A DNA stretch of 64,000 nt from JAGNLV01 sp964612145. Its GTDB lineage: Bacteria; Zixibacteria; MSB-5A5; GN15; FEB-12. The position numbers and the translations under genes were made by a program. How positions within the stretch are numbered: position 1 is the first letter of the stretch; every line of letters starts with the position of its first letter. The notes beneath the pieces were generated by a model that saw nothing but the letters and a program-made list of their open reading frames with translations, had not been told where the DNA came from and searched no databases. Shown here piece after piece: positions 26,918-36,796 of this stretch. The stretch covers positions 124,001 through 188,000 of the forward strand of contig CAZTBP010000005.1 in the NCBI GenBank assembly GCA_964612145.1, in the 5' to 3' direction.

Positions 26918-27900
26918 CAACGACTTTCATCAGAGGTATCGACAACTACTCCCGATCGAGCGACGAGCGGCCGGTAATTGCCACGCTCGGCACTTTCGAC
27001 GGTATCCACCGCGGCCACCGCGAGATTTTCACGCGGGTCCGCGAGCAAAGCGAACAGCAGGACGCCCGCGCCGTGTTGATCACGTTTCACCCACACCCGC
27101 GAGTCGTGGTCACTCCCAACAGCGTCCCGTTGCTGTTGACGACGATCGAAGAGAAAGAGAAATTTGTCCCGGACTTTTTCAACGGCAAGGTGCTGGTGTT
27201 GGAATTCAATCGGGAGTTGATGAATATGACCGCCGAGCAGTTTGTCAGCGATATCCTCGTTGACAAAGTCGGTGTAAAGAAACTTATTGTCGGCTACGAT
27301 CATGCGCTCGGCAAAGACCGTGAAGGCGATATTCCGGCGTTGCGCCGCATGGGTGAATCGATGGGATTCGAGGTCGAAGTGGTTTCACCGGTGATGGTCG
27401 ACGGACAGCCGGTGTCTTCGTCCAGGATCCGCAAAGCCCTGTCGGAAAACCGCTTTAATCAGGCAGTGAAGCTACTGGGGCATGAGTACGCCATTTACGG
27501 TACGGTTGAGCGCGGAATCGGTCTGGGTAAAAAGCTCGGCTACCCGACCGCTAATGTCGCCTATAATGAGCGGAAACTCCTTCCCTACGAGGGTGTTTAT
27601 GCCTGTTGGGCGCAGGTTGACGGGGTTGAGAAGGACGGCATGATGTTTATTGGCCGCAATCACTTCAATCCCGAGGCGAGGGTGACGGTCGAGGCAAATT
27701 TGTTTGATTTTGACCGTGACATTTACGGAAAAGAGATTATTGTATATCCGGTGCGTCATGTCCGCGAAAATCGAAAATACGAGAAGACCGACGAGCTGGT
27801 AAAGCAGATTGAAAAAGACAAAGACGTAGTGATAAACATACTTGAAGAGGAGAAACGAAATGCCGCTCAGCAAGGAGCAGAAAGCCAAAATTATTACTGA
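26914..27900 (+). CDS. ribF: bifunctional riboflavin kinase/FAD synthetase
   Basis: 328 residues from TTG 26914. The FAD synthetase domain has LGTFDGIHRGH, ITFHPHPR and SSSRIRKAL; the riboflavin kinase domain has GYPTANV and PYEGVYA. It turns riboflavin into FMN and FAD in the cytoplasm. The C-terminal helix runs on past the usual end, and its last 41 bases overlap the start of rpsO, so the two genes share sequence in different frames. Confidence 0.94.
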   Translation: MTTTFIRGIDNYSRSSDERPVIATLGTFDGIHRGHREIFTRVREQSEQQDARAVLITFHPHPRVVVTPNSVPLLLTTIEEKEKFVPDFFNGKVLVLEFNRELMNMTAEQFVSDILVDKVGVKKLIVGYDHALGKDREGDIPALRRMGESMGFEVEVVSPVMVDGQPVSSSRIRKALSENRFNQAVKLLGHEYAIYGTVERGIGLGKKLGYPTANVAYNERKLLPYEGVYACWAQVDGVEKDGMMFIGRNHFNPEARVTVEANLFDFDRDIYGKEIIVYPVRHVRENRKYEKTDELVKQIEKDKDVVINILEEEKRNAAQQGAESQNYY

Positions 27901-28129
27901 CACCCGTCTGCACGAAAAGGACACCGGCTCGCCGGAAGTCCAGGTTTCGCTGTTGACGGCGCGTATTAACCACCTGACCGAGCATTTGAAAGTTCACAAG
28001 AAGGACTTTCACACCCGCCTCGGTCTTTTGAAGCTGGTCGGGCAGCGACGCCGCTTGCTCGATTACCTTATGGACAGCGATATCGAGAGCTATCGACAGT
28101 TGATCAGCGAGCTCGGATTGCGCCGCTAA
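27860..28129 (+). CDS. rpsO: 30S ribosomal protein S15
   Basis: 89 residues, the normal S15 length. HEKDTGSPEVQVSLLTARIN and HKKDFHTRLGLLKLVGQRRR are diagnostic. S15 binds 16S rRNA early in 30S assembly. GAAGAGGAG at 27844-27852 is the ribosome site, placed inside ribF. An in-frame extension to 27842 is not needed. pnp follows 25 bases later, as in most bacteria. Confidence 0.97.
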   Translation: MPLSKEQKAKIITDTRLHEKDTGSPEVQVSLLTARINHLTEHLKVHKKDFHTRLGLLKLVGQRRRLLDYLMDSDIESYRQLISELGLRR

Positions 28130-28154
28130 GTAGAAGTGAGTTAGGAAATATTTT

Positions 28155-30329
28155 ATGTCAGAACGACACGTAGTTGAATTTGAAATAGGCGGACGCACGA
28201 TGACCATCGGCAGCGGCCACCTGGCCAAACAGGCCAATGGAGCAGTCACTGTCCAGTACGGTGACTCGATGGTTATCTCCACCGTATGTGCTCAAAAAGA
28301 ACCCAAAATGGGCTTTGACTTTTTCCCGCTGACCGTGGAATACCGTGAGCGGTCGTACGCCGCCGGTAAGATTCCGGGCGGATTTTTCAAGCGGGAAGGT
28401 CGCCCGTCCGAAAAAGAAATTCTCGCTTGCCGCATTATCGACCGGCCGATCCGGCCGCTCTTCCCGAAGGACTTCCGCGGTGAGACCCAGTGTATCAATT
28501 TCGTGGTCTCCCACGACCAGAAGAACGACACTGATCTGATGGCTATAGTTGGAACGGGGGCAGCCCTGGCCATCTCCGATGTCCCGATCGAGAAGACTAT
28601 TGCCGGCGTCAGAGTCGGACGAATCGACGGTGAATTCGTTATCAACCCGACTATCGAACAGCTGGAAGACAGCGATATCTACGTCACCATGGCCGGCTCA
28701 GCCGATGCTATCATGATGGTCGAGGGCGGCGGTCGTGAGATCCCCGAAGATGAAATGGTTGATGCGCTGCTGTTTGGCCATGACCACATCAAGATTATCG
28801 TGGAGAACATCGAGAAGCTCAGAGGGATGTGCGGCAAAGAGAAGTTCGATTACGTCCCGGTCGAGGTTGAAGAAACACTCGAGACTAAAGTCAAAGAAAT
28901 GGTCGGCAACAAACTCGATGAGTTCAACCGTATCGCCGATAAAGAAGAGCGCCATGACGCCAAGAAGAAACTGAAGGACGAAATTGTCGAAGCTCTCGTC
29001 GAGGAATTCGAGGATAGCGAAAGAGACATCGGCAATATCATTCACGATCTCGATGCCGAAGCGATGCGCGCGATTATTGTCAAAGAGAAGAAGCGTATCG
29101 ACGGTCGCGGTCCGGACGACGTGCGGGAGATCACGTGTGAAGTTGGCTACCTGCCGCGTGCCCATGGCTCGGCCGTCTTTACCCGCGGGCAGACCCAGGC
29201 TTTGGTGGCCATCACCCTCGGTACGAAGGTCGACGAACAGCGCCTGGATGAACTCGAAGGTGAGTCGACCAAGAGCTACATGCTGCACTACAATTTCCCG
29301 CCGTTCTCAACCGGCGAAACCAAGCCGATCCGCGGCACCAATCGTCGCGAAGTCGGTCACGGTGCGCTGGCCGAACGCGCCCTGTTCCCGGTGATCCCGT
29401 CCGAAGAAGGCTTCCCGTACACGTTGCGCATCGTCTCGGATATCATGGAATCGAATGGTTCCTCTTCGATGGCGTCAGTCTGCGGCGGCTCCCTGGCCAT
29501 GATGGACGCCGGCGTGCCGATCAAGGAGGCTGTGGCCGGTATCGCGATGGGACTGATCAAGGAGGGTGACGATGTCACAATCCTCACCGACATTCTCGGT
29601 GACGAGGACCATTTCGGTGATATGGACTTCAAGGTAACCGGTACAAGTGCCGGAATCACCGCGATCCAGATGGATATCAAAATCACGGGGCTGAGTGTTG
29701 AGATCATGCGCGAGGCGCTCCAGAAGGCGCGTAATGCGCGGCTGTACATTCTGGAGAAGATGACCGCCACGATTCCCAAGCACCGTGATTCTCTCTCGGC
29801 GTTTGCGCCGCGGATTATCACTATCAAGATCGATCCGTCGCGTATCGGTGACGTCATCGGCCCCGGTGGCAAGATCATCCGTGCGATTGTTGAAGAGACC
29901 GGCGCCAAGGTTGATATCGAGGACGACGGCACCGTGCTGATTGCCTCGGTCAATGCCGAGGCCGGTCTCGCGGCCAAAGCGCGGATTGAGGCCATCACCC
30001 AGGAGGCCGAAGTGGGCAAGACCTACAAAGGCATCGTACGCCGTGTGACCAACTTCGGCGCTTTTGTCGAGATTTTCCCGGGCACAGAAGGCCTGCTGCA
30101 TATATCAGAAATCGACACTCGCCGCATCGACAGGGTCGAGGACGTCCTCAAACTGGGCGATTCGACCGAGGTAAAGGTCTTGAGTGTTGACGGCGACGGC
30201 AAGATCCGTCTTTCGCGGCGTGCTCTCATGGAGGGCGGCGACCGCCCGCGTGAAGGCGGCGGTGGAGGGGGCAATCGTGGTGGCGGAGATCGCGGCGGTG
30301 GTCAGCGCCACGAGCGCTCTCGCCGGTAG
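28155..30329 (+). CDS. pnp: polynucleotide phosphorylase
   Basis: 724 residues. Two RNase PH domains (about 10-240 and 320-550) flank a helical linker rich in charged residues. The KH domain has IGPGGKIIRAIVEETGAKVD and the S1 domain NFGAFVEIFPGTEGLLHIS. The end is a glycine-arginine-rich tail of about 30 residues, often seen on RNA-binding proteins. PNPase degrades RNA 3' to 5' with phosphate. AGGAAA lies 7 bases before the ATG. It is co-directional with rpsO and the M16 peptidase. Confidence 0.96.
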   Translation: MSERHVVEFEIGGRTMTIGSGHLAKQANGAVTVQYGDSMVISTVCAQKEPKMGFDFFPLTVEYRERSYAAGKIPGGFFKREGRPSEKEILACRIIDRPIRPLFPKDFRGETQCINFVVSHDQKNDTDLMAIVGTGAALAISDVPIEKTIAGVRVGRIDGEFVINPTIEQLEDSDIYVTMAGSADAIMMVEGGGREIPEDEMVDALLFGHDHIKIIVENIEKLRGMCGKEKFDYVPVEVEETLETKVKEMVGNKLDEFNRIADKEERHDAKKKLKDEIVEALVEEFEDSERDIGNIIHDLDAEAMRAIIVKEKKRIDGRGPDDVREITCEVGYLPRAHGSAVFTRGQTQALVAITLGTKVDEQRLDELEGESTKSYMLHYNFPPFSTGETKPIRGTNRREVGHGALAERALFPVIPSEEGFPYTLRIVSDIMESNGSSSMASVCGGSLAMMDAGVPIKEAVAGIAMGLIKEGDDVTILTDILGDEDHFGDMDFKVTGTSAGITAIQMDIKITGLSVEIMREALQKARNARLYILEKMTATIPKHRDSLSAFAPRIITIKIDPSRIGDVIGPGGKIIRAIVEETGAKVDIEDDGTVLIASVNAEAGLAAKARIEAITQEAEVGKTYKGIVRRVTNFGAFVEIFPGTEGLLHISEIDTRRIDRVEDVLKLGDSTEVKVLSVDGDGKIRLSRRALMEGGDRPREGGGGGGNRGGGDRGGGQRHERSRR

Positions 30330-30332
30330 TTT

Positions 30333-31628
30333 ATGGCTGTGACGACCAAAAGACGGAGCGCCACACAGAACTACCGCAAAACGACTCTTCGAAACGGACT
30401 GAGGGTAATCTCCGAGAAGATTCCCTCGGTCCGTTCTGTTTCGTTAGGGGTCTGGGTGAATGTCGGCTCGCGCCATGAATCGCCGGAGGAAAACGGCATG
30501 TCTCATTTTATCGAGCACATGCTGTTCAAGGGTACGCAAAAGCGCACGGCCAAACAGATAGCCGAAACCCTCGAGTCCATCGGCGGGCATATTAACGCCT
30601 TTACGTCGCGGGAGCAGACCTGTTACCACGTGCGGGTGCTCGATGAATACCTCGACCGGGCGGTGGATGTCCTGGCCGACATCACCTGCAATTCTACGTT
30701 TACCTCGGTCAATATCAAGCGAGAGAAGCAGGTCATTCTTGAAGAAATCAAGGAAGCCTTTGAAAACCCGGCCGACCGGATCCACGACGAATTCGCCGAG
30801 GCTTTCTGGGGAGGGCATCCCCTGGGACAACCTATTCTCGGTCCAGCCGAGAACGTGTTCGGATTCACCCGGGCCCGCCTGATGAAGTACCTGCACCGTC
30901 ACTATCAAACCGGATCTATCGTTGTCGCCGCTGCCGGCAATGTCTCTCACGAGCGCCTGCTTCGTCTCGTTCGCAACCAGTTTGCCTTTGAATCTGGCGA
31001 TGGCGACGGTTTTGTGCCTGCGGATCGTCCGAAACCACGTCAGTTTCACTTTGTGGGTCCCGGTTCCGGTAATTCTCAGACCCATCTCTGCATTGGTTTT
31101 CCCGGCATCGGTTACAATTCGCGCTTGAAAATGCCGGTCCTTGTGCTGAACGCCTATCTTGGCGGAGGGATGTCTTCGGTTGTATTTCATAAGATTCGTG
31201 AGGTGAAAGGGCTGGCGTACTCGGTGTATACATACGCCGATTTCTATCGCGACTCAGGAATCTTCGGCGCCTATGCCGGTACCGATAAAAAGCACGTTCA
31301 CCAGGCATTGGATATTATCCTGACCGAGATGAACCGCCTCAAACGCCGCCGTCTGCCATCGCACAAGCTGGATACGATCAAGGCCCAGCTCAAAGGGCAA
31401 ATCATGCTCGGAATGGAGTCGACCACGGCGCGGATGAATCGTCTGGGCCGCCAGGAGCTGTATTCCGGACGATTCCAGTCATTCAGCGACACGCTGGATA
31501 ACATTGAAAAAGTTTCTTCCTCAGATCTTCTTGAGTTCGCCAACCAGTCATTCGATGATTCACAGTTGACCGTCTCGGTGTTAGGTCCCGCAAGTCGCCG
31601 AGAGATACGAAACACAGTCGGCAAATAG
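30333..31628 (+). CDS. M16 family zinc peptidase (mitochondrial processing peptidase-like)
   Basis: 431 residues of the pitrilysin-like single-chain type. The inverted zinc motif HFIEH (HxxEH) is at about residues 50-54 in SHFIEHMLFKGT, with the third ligand in the EEIKE region. The second half is the inactive M16_C domain with GGGMSS and LAYSVYTYADFY. There is no signal peptide, so it is probably cytoplasmic. This family follows pnp in many genomes. It begins 3 bases after the pnp stop. Confidence 0.9.
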   Translation: MAVTTKRRSATQNYRKTTLRNGLRVISEKIPSVRSVSLGVWVNVGSRHESPEENGMSHFIEHMLFKGTQKRTAKQIAETLESIGGHINAFTSREQTCYHVRVLDEYLDRAVDVLADITCNSTFTSVNIKREKQVILEEIKEAFENPADRIHDEFAEAFWGGHPLGQPILGPAENVFGFTRARLMKYLHRHYQTGSIVVAAAGNVSHERLLRLVRNQFAFESGDGDGFVPADRPKPRQFHFVGPGSGNSQTHLCIGFPGIGYNSRLKMPVLVLNAYLGGGMSSVVFHKIREVKGLAYSVYTYADFYRDSGIFGAYAGTDKKHVHQALDIILTEMNRLKRRRLPSHKLDTIKAQLKGQIMLGMESTTARMNRLGRQELYSGRFQSFSDTLDNIEKVSSSDLLEFANQSFDDSQLTVSVLGPASRREIRNTVGK

Positions 31629-31638
31629 GGGGAGAGGG

Positions 31639-32424
31639 ATGACTGCCGGCAGGCGTCATACGGGCAGCGCAACCGTTCTTGCCTTGCACAAAGTCAGTCG
31701 GCATTTCTCTTTTGGCTCGACTAATTTCTCGCCCCGAAGATTCCGGCAGCTTTTGCTGTCTCTGGGGGAGTGGGGTTATGACTTCTGCTCACTTTCTAAT
31801 GTTATCGAAGGCACAGCCGATGCTAACTCGTGCCTGATTACGTTTGATGACGGCTACCAGCATCTGGCCGATGTTTTAGTCGATCTCATGGTTGAGTTCG
31901 GTTTCAAACCGGTCGTGTTTGTGCCCACGTCGTTTATAGGCAGGGAGAATCGGTGGGATTACAGCCATATCTTTCGCAACGCCCCTCATCTGTCCAAGCA
32001 GAGCATCAAGAAACTCGCTGACTCCGGGGTTGAGTTTGGCAGTCACGGCCACCGCCACGTTGATCTCACATCTCGTTCGCAGGCGGAACTTCACGAAGAA
32101 CTGATGATATCCAAATCAGTACTTGAGGACATGACAGGCAAACCGGTGCGGAGTATCAGTTATCCCTTCGGTATGACCAACACGACAGTACTCGAGGCAG
32201 CCCGCGACTGCGGCTATGCCGCTGGTTTTACGATGCGATTTCCATCCGTGGACGATCACGCCCTGTCAATGGGCCGCTACGCGATTTACGGCTACGATAC
32301 TCTTTTTTCTATCCGCCGCAAACTCCAGCCAGGACCGCTCCAGCCGATAGAAAAAGCAAAGGCCACCCTGACCAATCGGCTTTCCGGCGGTACCCGGTTG
32401 TTGAACTGGTTTCGGGGCAAATAG
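31639..32424 (+). CDS. polysaccharide deacetylase (NodB domain)
   Basis: 261 residues with a carbohydrate esterase 4 fold: TFDDGYQ, SHGHRHVD (metal histidines) and SISYPFG. Such enzymes remove acetyl groups from amino sugars in peptidoglycan, chitin or exopolysaccharide. No signal peptide is visible, so it may act inside the cell on a precursor, or the start may be further downstream. A GGGGGAGAGGG site precedes the ATG. It lies 10 bases after the M16 gene. The substrate is unknown. Confidence 0.82.
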   Translation: MTAGRRHTGSATVLALHKVSRHFSFGSTNFSPRRFRQLLLSLGEWGYDFCSLSNVIEGTADANSCLITFDDGYQHLADVLVDLMVEFGFKPVVFVPTSFIGRENRWDYSHIFRNAPHLSKQSIKKLADSGVEFGSHGHRHVDLTSRSQAELHEELMISKSVLEDMTGKPVRSISYPFGMTNTTVLEAARDCGYAAGFTMRFPSVDDHALSMGRYAIYGYDTLFSIRRKLQPGPLQPIEKAKATLTNRLSGGTRLLNWFRGK

Positions 32425-32462
32425 ATAAGACCGACCGGGAAGAGCTGAATCCGAACAAACTC

Positions 32463-32491
32463 TTGCAAAAGAACGCCCATTTTGCTACTTT
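32463..32491 (+). promoter_or_regulatory. promoter of leuS
   Basis: TTGCAA at 32463-32468, a 17-base spacer and TACTTT at 32486-32491, 35 bases before the leuS ATG. Confidence 0.45.
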
Positions 32492-32526
32492 CGGTCTTGT
32501 TCCGGTAACGAACGAGGACTACAGAA

Positions 32527-35025
32527 ATGGCGACAGACAATATACCAGCTCAGAAAATCCCGTTTAAAGACATAGAGGCCAAGTGGCAGGAGCGTTGGGT
32601 CCGCGACGGCGTCATAGAGACTCCCGAGATGCCGGACCCTGACAACAAGTGGTACCAGCTTGAGATGTTTGCCTATCCCTCCGGCGACATACACATGGGC
32701 CATTTCCGCAACTATATCATCGGTGATGCTGTCGCCAGACAGCGGCTGATGGCCGGCGATGATGTTTTGCATCCGTTCGGCTGGGATGCCTTCGGGCTGC
32801 CCGCTGAACGGGCTGCCATCCAGCGCAATATCCACCCGCGCGAGTGGACCCAGAGCAATGTCGGCGTTTCACGCCAAACCCTCCAGCGGACCGGCATTTC
32901 TTTTGACTGGAGCCGTGAAATCAATTCATCGGAACCGGAATACTACAAATGGACTCAGTGGATATTCATCAGGCTGCTTGAAAAGGGCCTGGCGTATCGG
33001 AAACGGGGCTTTGTCAACTGGTGCCCGGAGGACCAGACGGTGCTCGCCAACGAACAGGTGGTCGACGGCAAATGTGAACGCTGCGGTACCGAAGTAGTCA
33101 AGAAAGACCAGATCCAGTGGTATTTCAGGATTACTGATTACGCCGACCGGCTGATCGATGACCTCGACCAGCTACCCGGCTGGCCGGAAAACTTAAAGAC
33201 CATGCAGCGTGAATGGATAGGTCGCTCCTATGGCGCGGAAATCGATTTCACCATCGAGGACACGGGGGAGAAGCTTCCTGTATTTACCACCCGCCCCGAT
33301 ACGATTTATGGCGTCACGTTTATGGCCATCTCTCCCGAATCAGAAATCCTTCAGCGGCTGGAGCTTGAGCCCGAATATGCGGAGCAGGTCAAAGAGTATC
33401 AGAAAAAGGCCTTGGTGCGCTCCGATATCGAACGAGCCGCCGCAACCACCGACAAAGACGGCGTGTTCACCGGCAAGTACGCGATCAACCAGTATAACGG
33501 TGAGAAGATCCAGTTATGGGTGGCTGACTATGTCCTGGCCGGATATGGCACCGGTGTCGTAATGGCAGTTCCGGCGCATGACACCCGCGACTTCGCCTTT
33601 GCCAGGAAATACGACATTCCGATTAAAGTAGTAATTCACCCCGACCAGGATACTTCACTGGATGTCAAGGAGATGGATGACGCCTTTACCGAATACGGGC
33701 CGATGGTCAACTCCGATCAGTTCGACGGTCTGGTTGGCAAAGAAGCAATTGAAAAAGTCACTGACTTCGCTAAACAGCATGGCTTTGGACGTCAGAAGGT
33801 CAACTATAAGTTGAAGGATTGGTCAATCAGCCGCCAGCGTTACTGGGGCTGTCCGATCCCGATAATCCACTGTGAAAAATGCGGCGTAGTGCCGGTTCCG
33901 GAATCGGACCTTCCGGTCCTGCTGCCGACAGTGGAGGATTACAAGCCCAAAGGGCGCTCTCCGTTGGCCGACGTGCCATCATTTATGAACGTTGATTGCC
34001 CCAAATGCGGTGGCCAGGCGCAGCGGGATCCGGATACCATGGATACCTTTGTCTGTTCGTCCTGGTACTATCTGCGGTATCTCGATCCGAACAACACAGA
34101 GGTCCCATTCGACAAAGAGAAAGCCAAACGCTGGCTGCCGATCGACCTGTATATCGGCGGAATCACCCACGCCACGGGCCACCTCATATATTTCAGGTTT
34201 TTCCATAAGTTTCTGCAGGATATTGGATGGGTTTTCTGTCCGGAGCCGGCCGCCAGGATGTTCAATCACGGGATGGTTATGGACGCCGGGGGTGAAGTCA
34301 TGTCCAAATCCAAGGGTAACGTGGTCTCGCCTATAGCGGTTATGCAGGATCACGGTGTCGATGTCGCCCGGCTGGCGATGTTTTTCACGGCGCCCTCGGA
34401 AAAGGAAGTCCTCTGGTCGGAAGATTCGGTGACGGGGGTCGAGAAGTTCGCCCTGAACCGGCTCTGGCCGTTGACGGACAAACTCCGCGGGGCCGGGCCG
34501 GACTTAAAGCAACGGTTTAAGTCGAAGCAACTGGATGGACACGAAAAGGACATCTACGTAAAGTTAAACCAGTGCATTAAGCGTGTAACGGACGATTTCG
34601 AGCGCCTGCAGTTTAATACCAGTATTGCTGCCCTGATGGAGCTGTTGCGAGAGTTTGACCCGGAGAAGGTTAGCGACGACAACTTAAACGATTACATTAT
34701 ATTGAAGACTATCCAGCTTGCCGCGCCGCTGGCACCGCATTTGTGCGATGAGATGTGGGAAATTGCCGGCCATCAGCAATCGGTCTTTGAGTCCGAGTGG
34801 CCGGAGTATGATCCGGACGCTATAGTCGGCGACATGATTGAGATAGCGGTGCAGGTCAATGGCAAACTGCGAGATACGGTCAATGTAGCTCCAGACTCGG
34901 ATCAGGAGGCGGTTGAGAAGGTCGCTCTGGCCAGCGAGAAAGTGCAGAAGTACACGGAAGGTAAAGAGATCATCAAGAAAATCTATGTCAGGGGGCGGAT
35001 TTTGAATATTGTCGTAAAAGGGTAG
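32527..35025 (+). CDS. leuS: leucyl-tRNA synthetase
   Basis: 832 residues of the bacterial type. The HIGH motif is HMGH in YPSGDIHMGHFRNY and the KMSKS motif is VMSKSKGN. A CP1 editing domain (about 220-420) contains FTTRPDTIYGVTFMA and VMAVPAHDTRDFAFA, so proofreading is probably active. Zinc-type cysteine pairs lie at CERCG and CEKCG. It charges tRNA-Leu, whose CAA isoacceptor lies at the other end of the window. AACGAGGA precedes the ATG. Confidence 0.97.
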   Translation: MATDNIPAQKIPFKDIEAKWQERWVRDGVIETPEMPDPDNKWYQLEMFAYPSGDIHMGHFRNYIIGDAVARQRLMAGDDVLHPFGWDAFGLPAERAAIQRNIHPREWTQSNVGVSRQTLQRTGISFDWSREINSSEPEYYKWTQWIFIRLLEKGLAYRKRGFVNWCPEDQTVLANEQVVDGKCERCGTEVVKKDQIQWYFRITDYADRLIDDLDQLPGWPENLKTMQREWIGRSYGAEIDFTIEDTGEKLPVFTTRPDTIYGVTFMAISPESEILQRLELEPEYAEQVKEYQKKALVRSDIERAAATTDKDGVFTGKYAINQYNGEKIQLWVADYVLAGYGTGVVMAVPAHDTRDFAFARKYDIPIKVVIHPDQDTSLDVKEMDDAFTEYGPMVNSDQFDGLVGKEAIEKVTDFAKQHGFGRQKVNYKLKDWSISRQRYWGCPIPIIHCEKCGVVPVPESDLPVLLPTVEDYKPKGRSPLADVPSFMNVDCPKCGGQAQRDPDTMDTFVCSSWYYLRYLDPNNTEVPFDKEKAKRWLPIDLYIGGITHATGHLIYFRFFHKFLQDIGWVFCPEPAARMFNHGMVMDAGGEVMSKSKGNVVSPIAVMQDHGVDVARLAMFFTAPSEKEVLWSEDSVTGVEKFALNRLWPLTDKLRGAGPDLKQRFKSKQLDGHEKDIYVKLNQCIKRVTDDFERLQFNTSIAALMELLREFDPEKVSDDNLNDYIILKTIQLAAPLAPHLCDEMWEIAGHQQSVFESEWPEYDPDAIVGDMIEIAVQVNGKLRDTVNVAPDSDQEAVEKVALASEKVQKYTEGKEIIKKIYVRGRILNIVVKG

Positions 35026-35112
35026 AGAACGGGGGTTGGGGTCCAGTGGCCATCCGATTTGAAGTTGGGGTTAACATAATATTTCTTATAGGACACTGAA
35101 GAGCCGATCCAC

Positions 35113-35805
35113 ATGAAGCTGACCATCGTCATCCCCGTTTACAACGAGCTCCCAACCCTCGAAAATATCATTGCGAGGGTCAAAGCGTCGCCCGTACCCG
35201 ACAAGGAAATCATAATAGTCGACGATTACTCTACCGACGGGACCCGTGAGCTGCTCAAAGACAAATTGGAAGCCGAGGTTGACAGGGTTGTCTATCAGCC
35301 GCAGAATTACGGCAAAGGCGCTGCTTTGAGGACCGGATTTCAGCATGCAACCGGCGACATTGTTATTGTCCAGGATGCCGATCTTGAATACGACCCGAAC
35401 GAATATCCTACTCTCATCCGCCCGATAGTAAATGATGAGGCTGATGTTGTCTACGGCTCCCGTTTCATGGGCGGCGGACCGCATCGGGTCGTGTATTTCT
35501 GGCACTATGTGGGCAACCGGTTCCTTACCCTGCTGTCCAATATGTTCACCAATATTAACCTGACCGATATGGAAACCTGCTATAAGGTATTCCGGCGAGA
35601 GATTATACAGTCGATTGAAATCAGGGAAAATCGGTTCGGGTTTGAGCCGGAGATCACGGCCAAGATTGCCCGGCGCCGACTGCGCATCTTTGAGATGGGG
35701 ATTTCGTACTACGGGCGGACGTACGACGAGGGCAAAAAGATCGGCTGGAAAGACGGGATGCGGGCTATCTGGTGTATTCTCAAATACAATTTATTCGTCA
35801 AGTAA
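35113..35805 (+). CDS. family 2 glycosyltransferase (dolichyl-phosphate-mannose synthase-like)
   Basis: 230 residues, GT-A fold. TIVIPVYNELPTLENII, IIIVDDYSTDGT and the DxD-bearing VQDADLEYDP are family 2 signatures; GSRFMGGG and DMETCYKVFRREI match the DPM1-like subgroup. No C-terminal membrane segment is present, so it is probably a peripheral enzyme that transfers a sugar to a lipid carrier. Two nucleotide-sugar enzymes lie just downstream on the other strand, which suggests surface polysaccharide or glycosylation work. Confidence 0.85.
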   Translation: MKLTIVIPVYNELPTLENIIARVKASPVPDKEIIIVDDYSTDGTRELLKDKLEAEVDRVVYQPQNYGKGAALRTGFQHATGDIVIVQDADLEYDPNEYPTLIRPIVNDEADVVYGSRFMGGGPHRVVYFWHYVGNRFLTLLSNMFTNINLTDMETCYKVFRREIIQSIEIRENRFGFEPEITAKIARRRLRIFEMGISYYGRTYDEGKKIGWKDGMRAIWCILKYNLFVK

Positions 35806-35818
35806 AGTAGTGCTTCAA

Positions 35819-36793
35819 CTAAGCCCAGCCGCGCTTCTGCAGATTGCGCCGCTGGTAGGCGTAGACTTGAGGCTCGCGGATCGCATCGAGATACCAGTCG
35901 ATATTCTGCTTGAGCCCTTGTCTTAATGAAACTTTGGGCCTATAGCCAAGGAGTTTTCTCGCCTGCGAAATGTCGCCAATGAACGAGGAAATTTCACCCA
36001 CCCGCTTTTGTGTGCTGCTAATCGGGGAGTCCGAGTCCAGGTATTCAATGATCCAGTGAGCCAAATCTAGCAGCCTCTCCCCTTTGCCGAACGACAAATT
36101 AAATGTCTTTCCGGCCACCCTGTCATACCGACTGACAATCCTCTCGAACCCATCGGCACAATCATCGATATACGTGAAATCGAGTTGCTTTTCTTTGCCG
36201 AAGACCTCAATTGGCCGGTTGCGTCGGGCATAGTAGATGAACAGCGGAATGACCCGCTCGGAAACATCGTAGCGTCCATATACGTTGGAAAGCCGGACAA
36301 TAACCGGTTTGATACCATAGCATTCGTGATAGCTGTGAATCAGCGCCTCAGTGCCGAACTTTGAGGCTGTATAGGGTGACTTGATCTGTGTCACGTGAGT
36401 CGAAGGCTCCGTCCGCTTCTCCCCCGGAGCCGACTCACCGTAGACTTCACGCGAAGAGGCAAAACAAAACCGCTCAATACCCTTGCTCCGCGCCCACTCC
36501 AGCAGGTTGAAGGTCATGAGGTAGTTGTCCAGAGCAAGTTTCGGATTCACTACCAGATCATGCACCCGGGCATTGGCGGCCAGGTGAATGATGATGTTCG
36601 GTGTCCGGCGCATCCGAATCATGGTTATCGGTTTGCGCAAGTCATGGATAATAGTTTTCCGGTCGAGGTCTCGATCCCAGTAGTTATGCCGAATATCCAG
36701 CGGGAAGACGGTGTGGCCGTCGGCGGTAAGGGTCTGACAGACGGCGGTCCCGACTGTACCTGAGGAGCCGGTTACTAAAACAGTCTTCCCCAT
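35819..36793 (-). CDS. NAD-dependent nucleotide-sugar epimerase/dehydratase (SDR)
   Basis: 324 residues. Rossmann motif VTGSSGTVGTAV, serine and catalytic tyrosine-lysine pair in SSREVYGE and YTASKFG, and the late FTYIDDCADG of extended SDRs. It acts on a nucleotide sugar such as UDP-glucose, UDP-glucuronate or GDP-sugar. UDP-glucuronate decarboxylase or 4-epimerase is reasonable because the next upstream gene on the strand makes a UDP-uronate, but the sequence does not settle it. Its start is 3 bases after that gene's stop, so the two are co-translated. Confidence 0.82.
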   Translation of the reverse strand: MGKTVLVTGSSGTVGTAVCQTLTADGHTVFPLDIRHNYWDRDLDRKTIIHDLRKPITMIRMRRTPNIIIHLAANARVHDLVVNPKLALDNYLMTFNLLEWARSKGIERFCFASSREVYGESAPGEKRTEPSTHVTQIKSPYTASKFGTEALIHSYHECYGIKPVIVRLSNVYGRYDVSERVIPLFIYYARRNRPIEVFGKEKQLDFTYIDDCADGFERIVSRYDRVAGKTFNLSFGKGERLLDLAHWIIEYLDSDSPISSTQKRVGEISSFIGDISQARKLLGYRPKVSLRQGLKQNIDWYLDAIREPQVYAYQRRNLQKRGWA

Positions 36794-36796
36794 ACT

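Noticed and set aside
35058..35082. promoter before the glycosyltransferase (TTGAAG and TAATAT)
   Set aside because: The spacer is only 12 bases, too short for a sigma-70 promoter.
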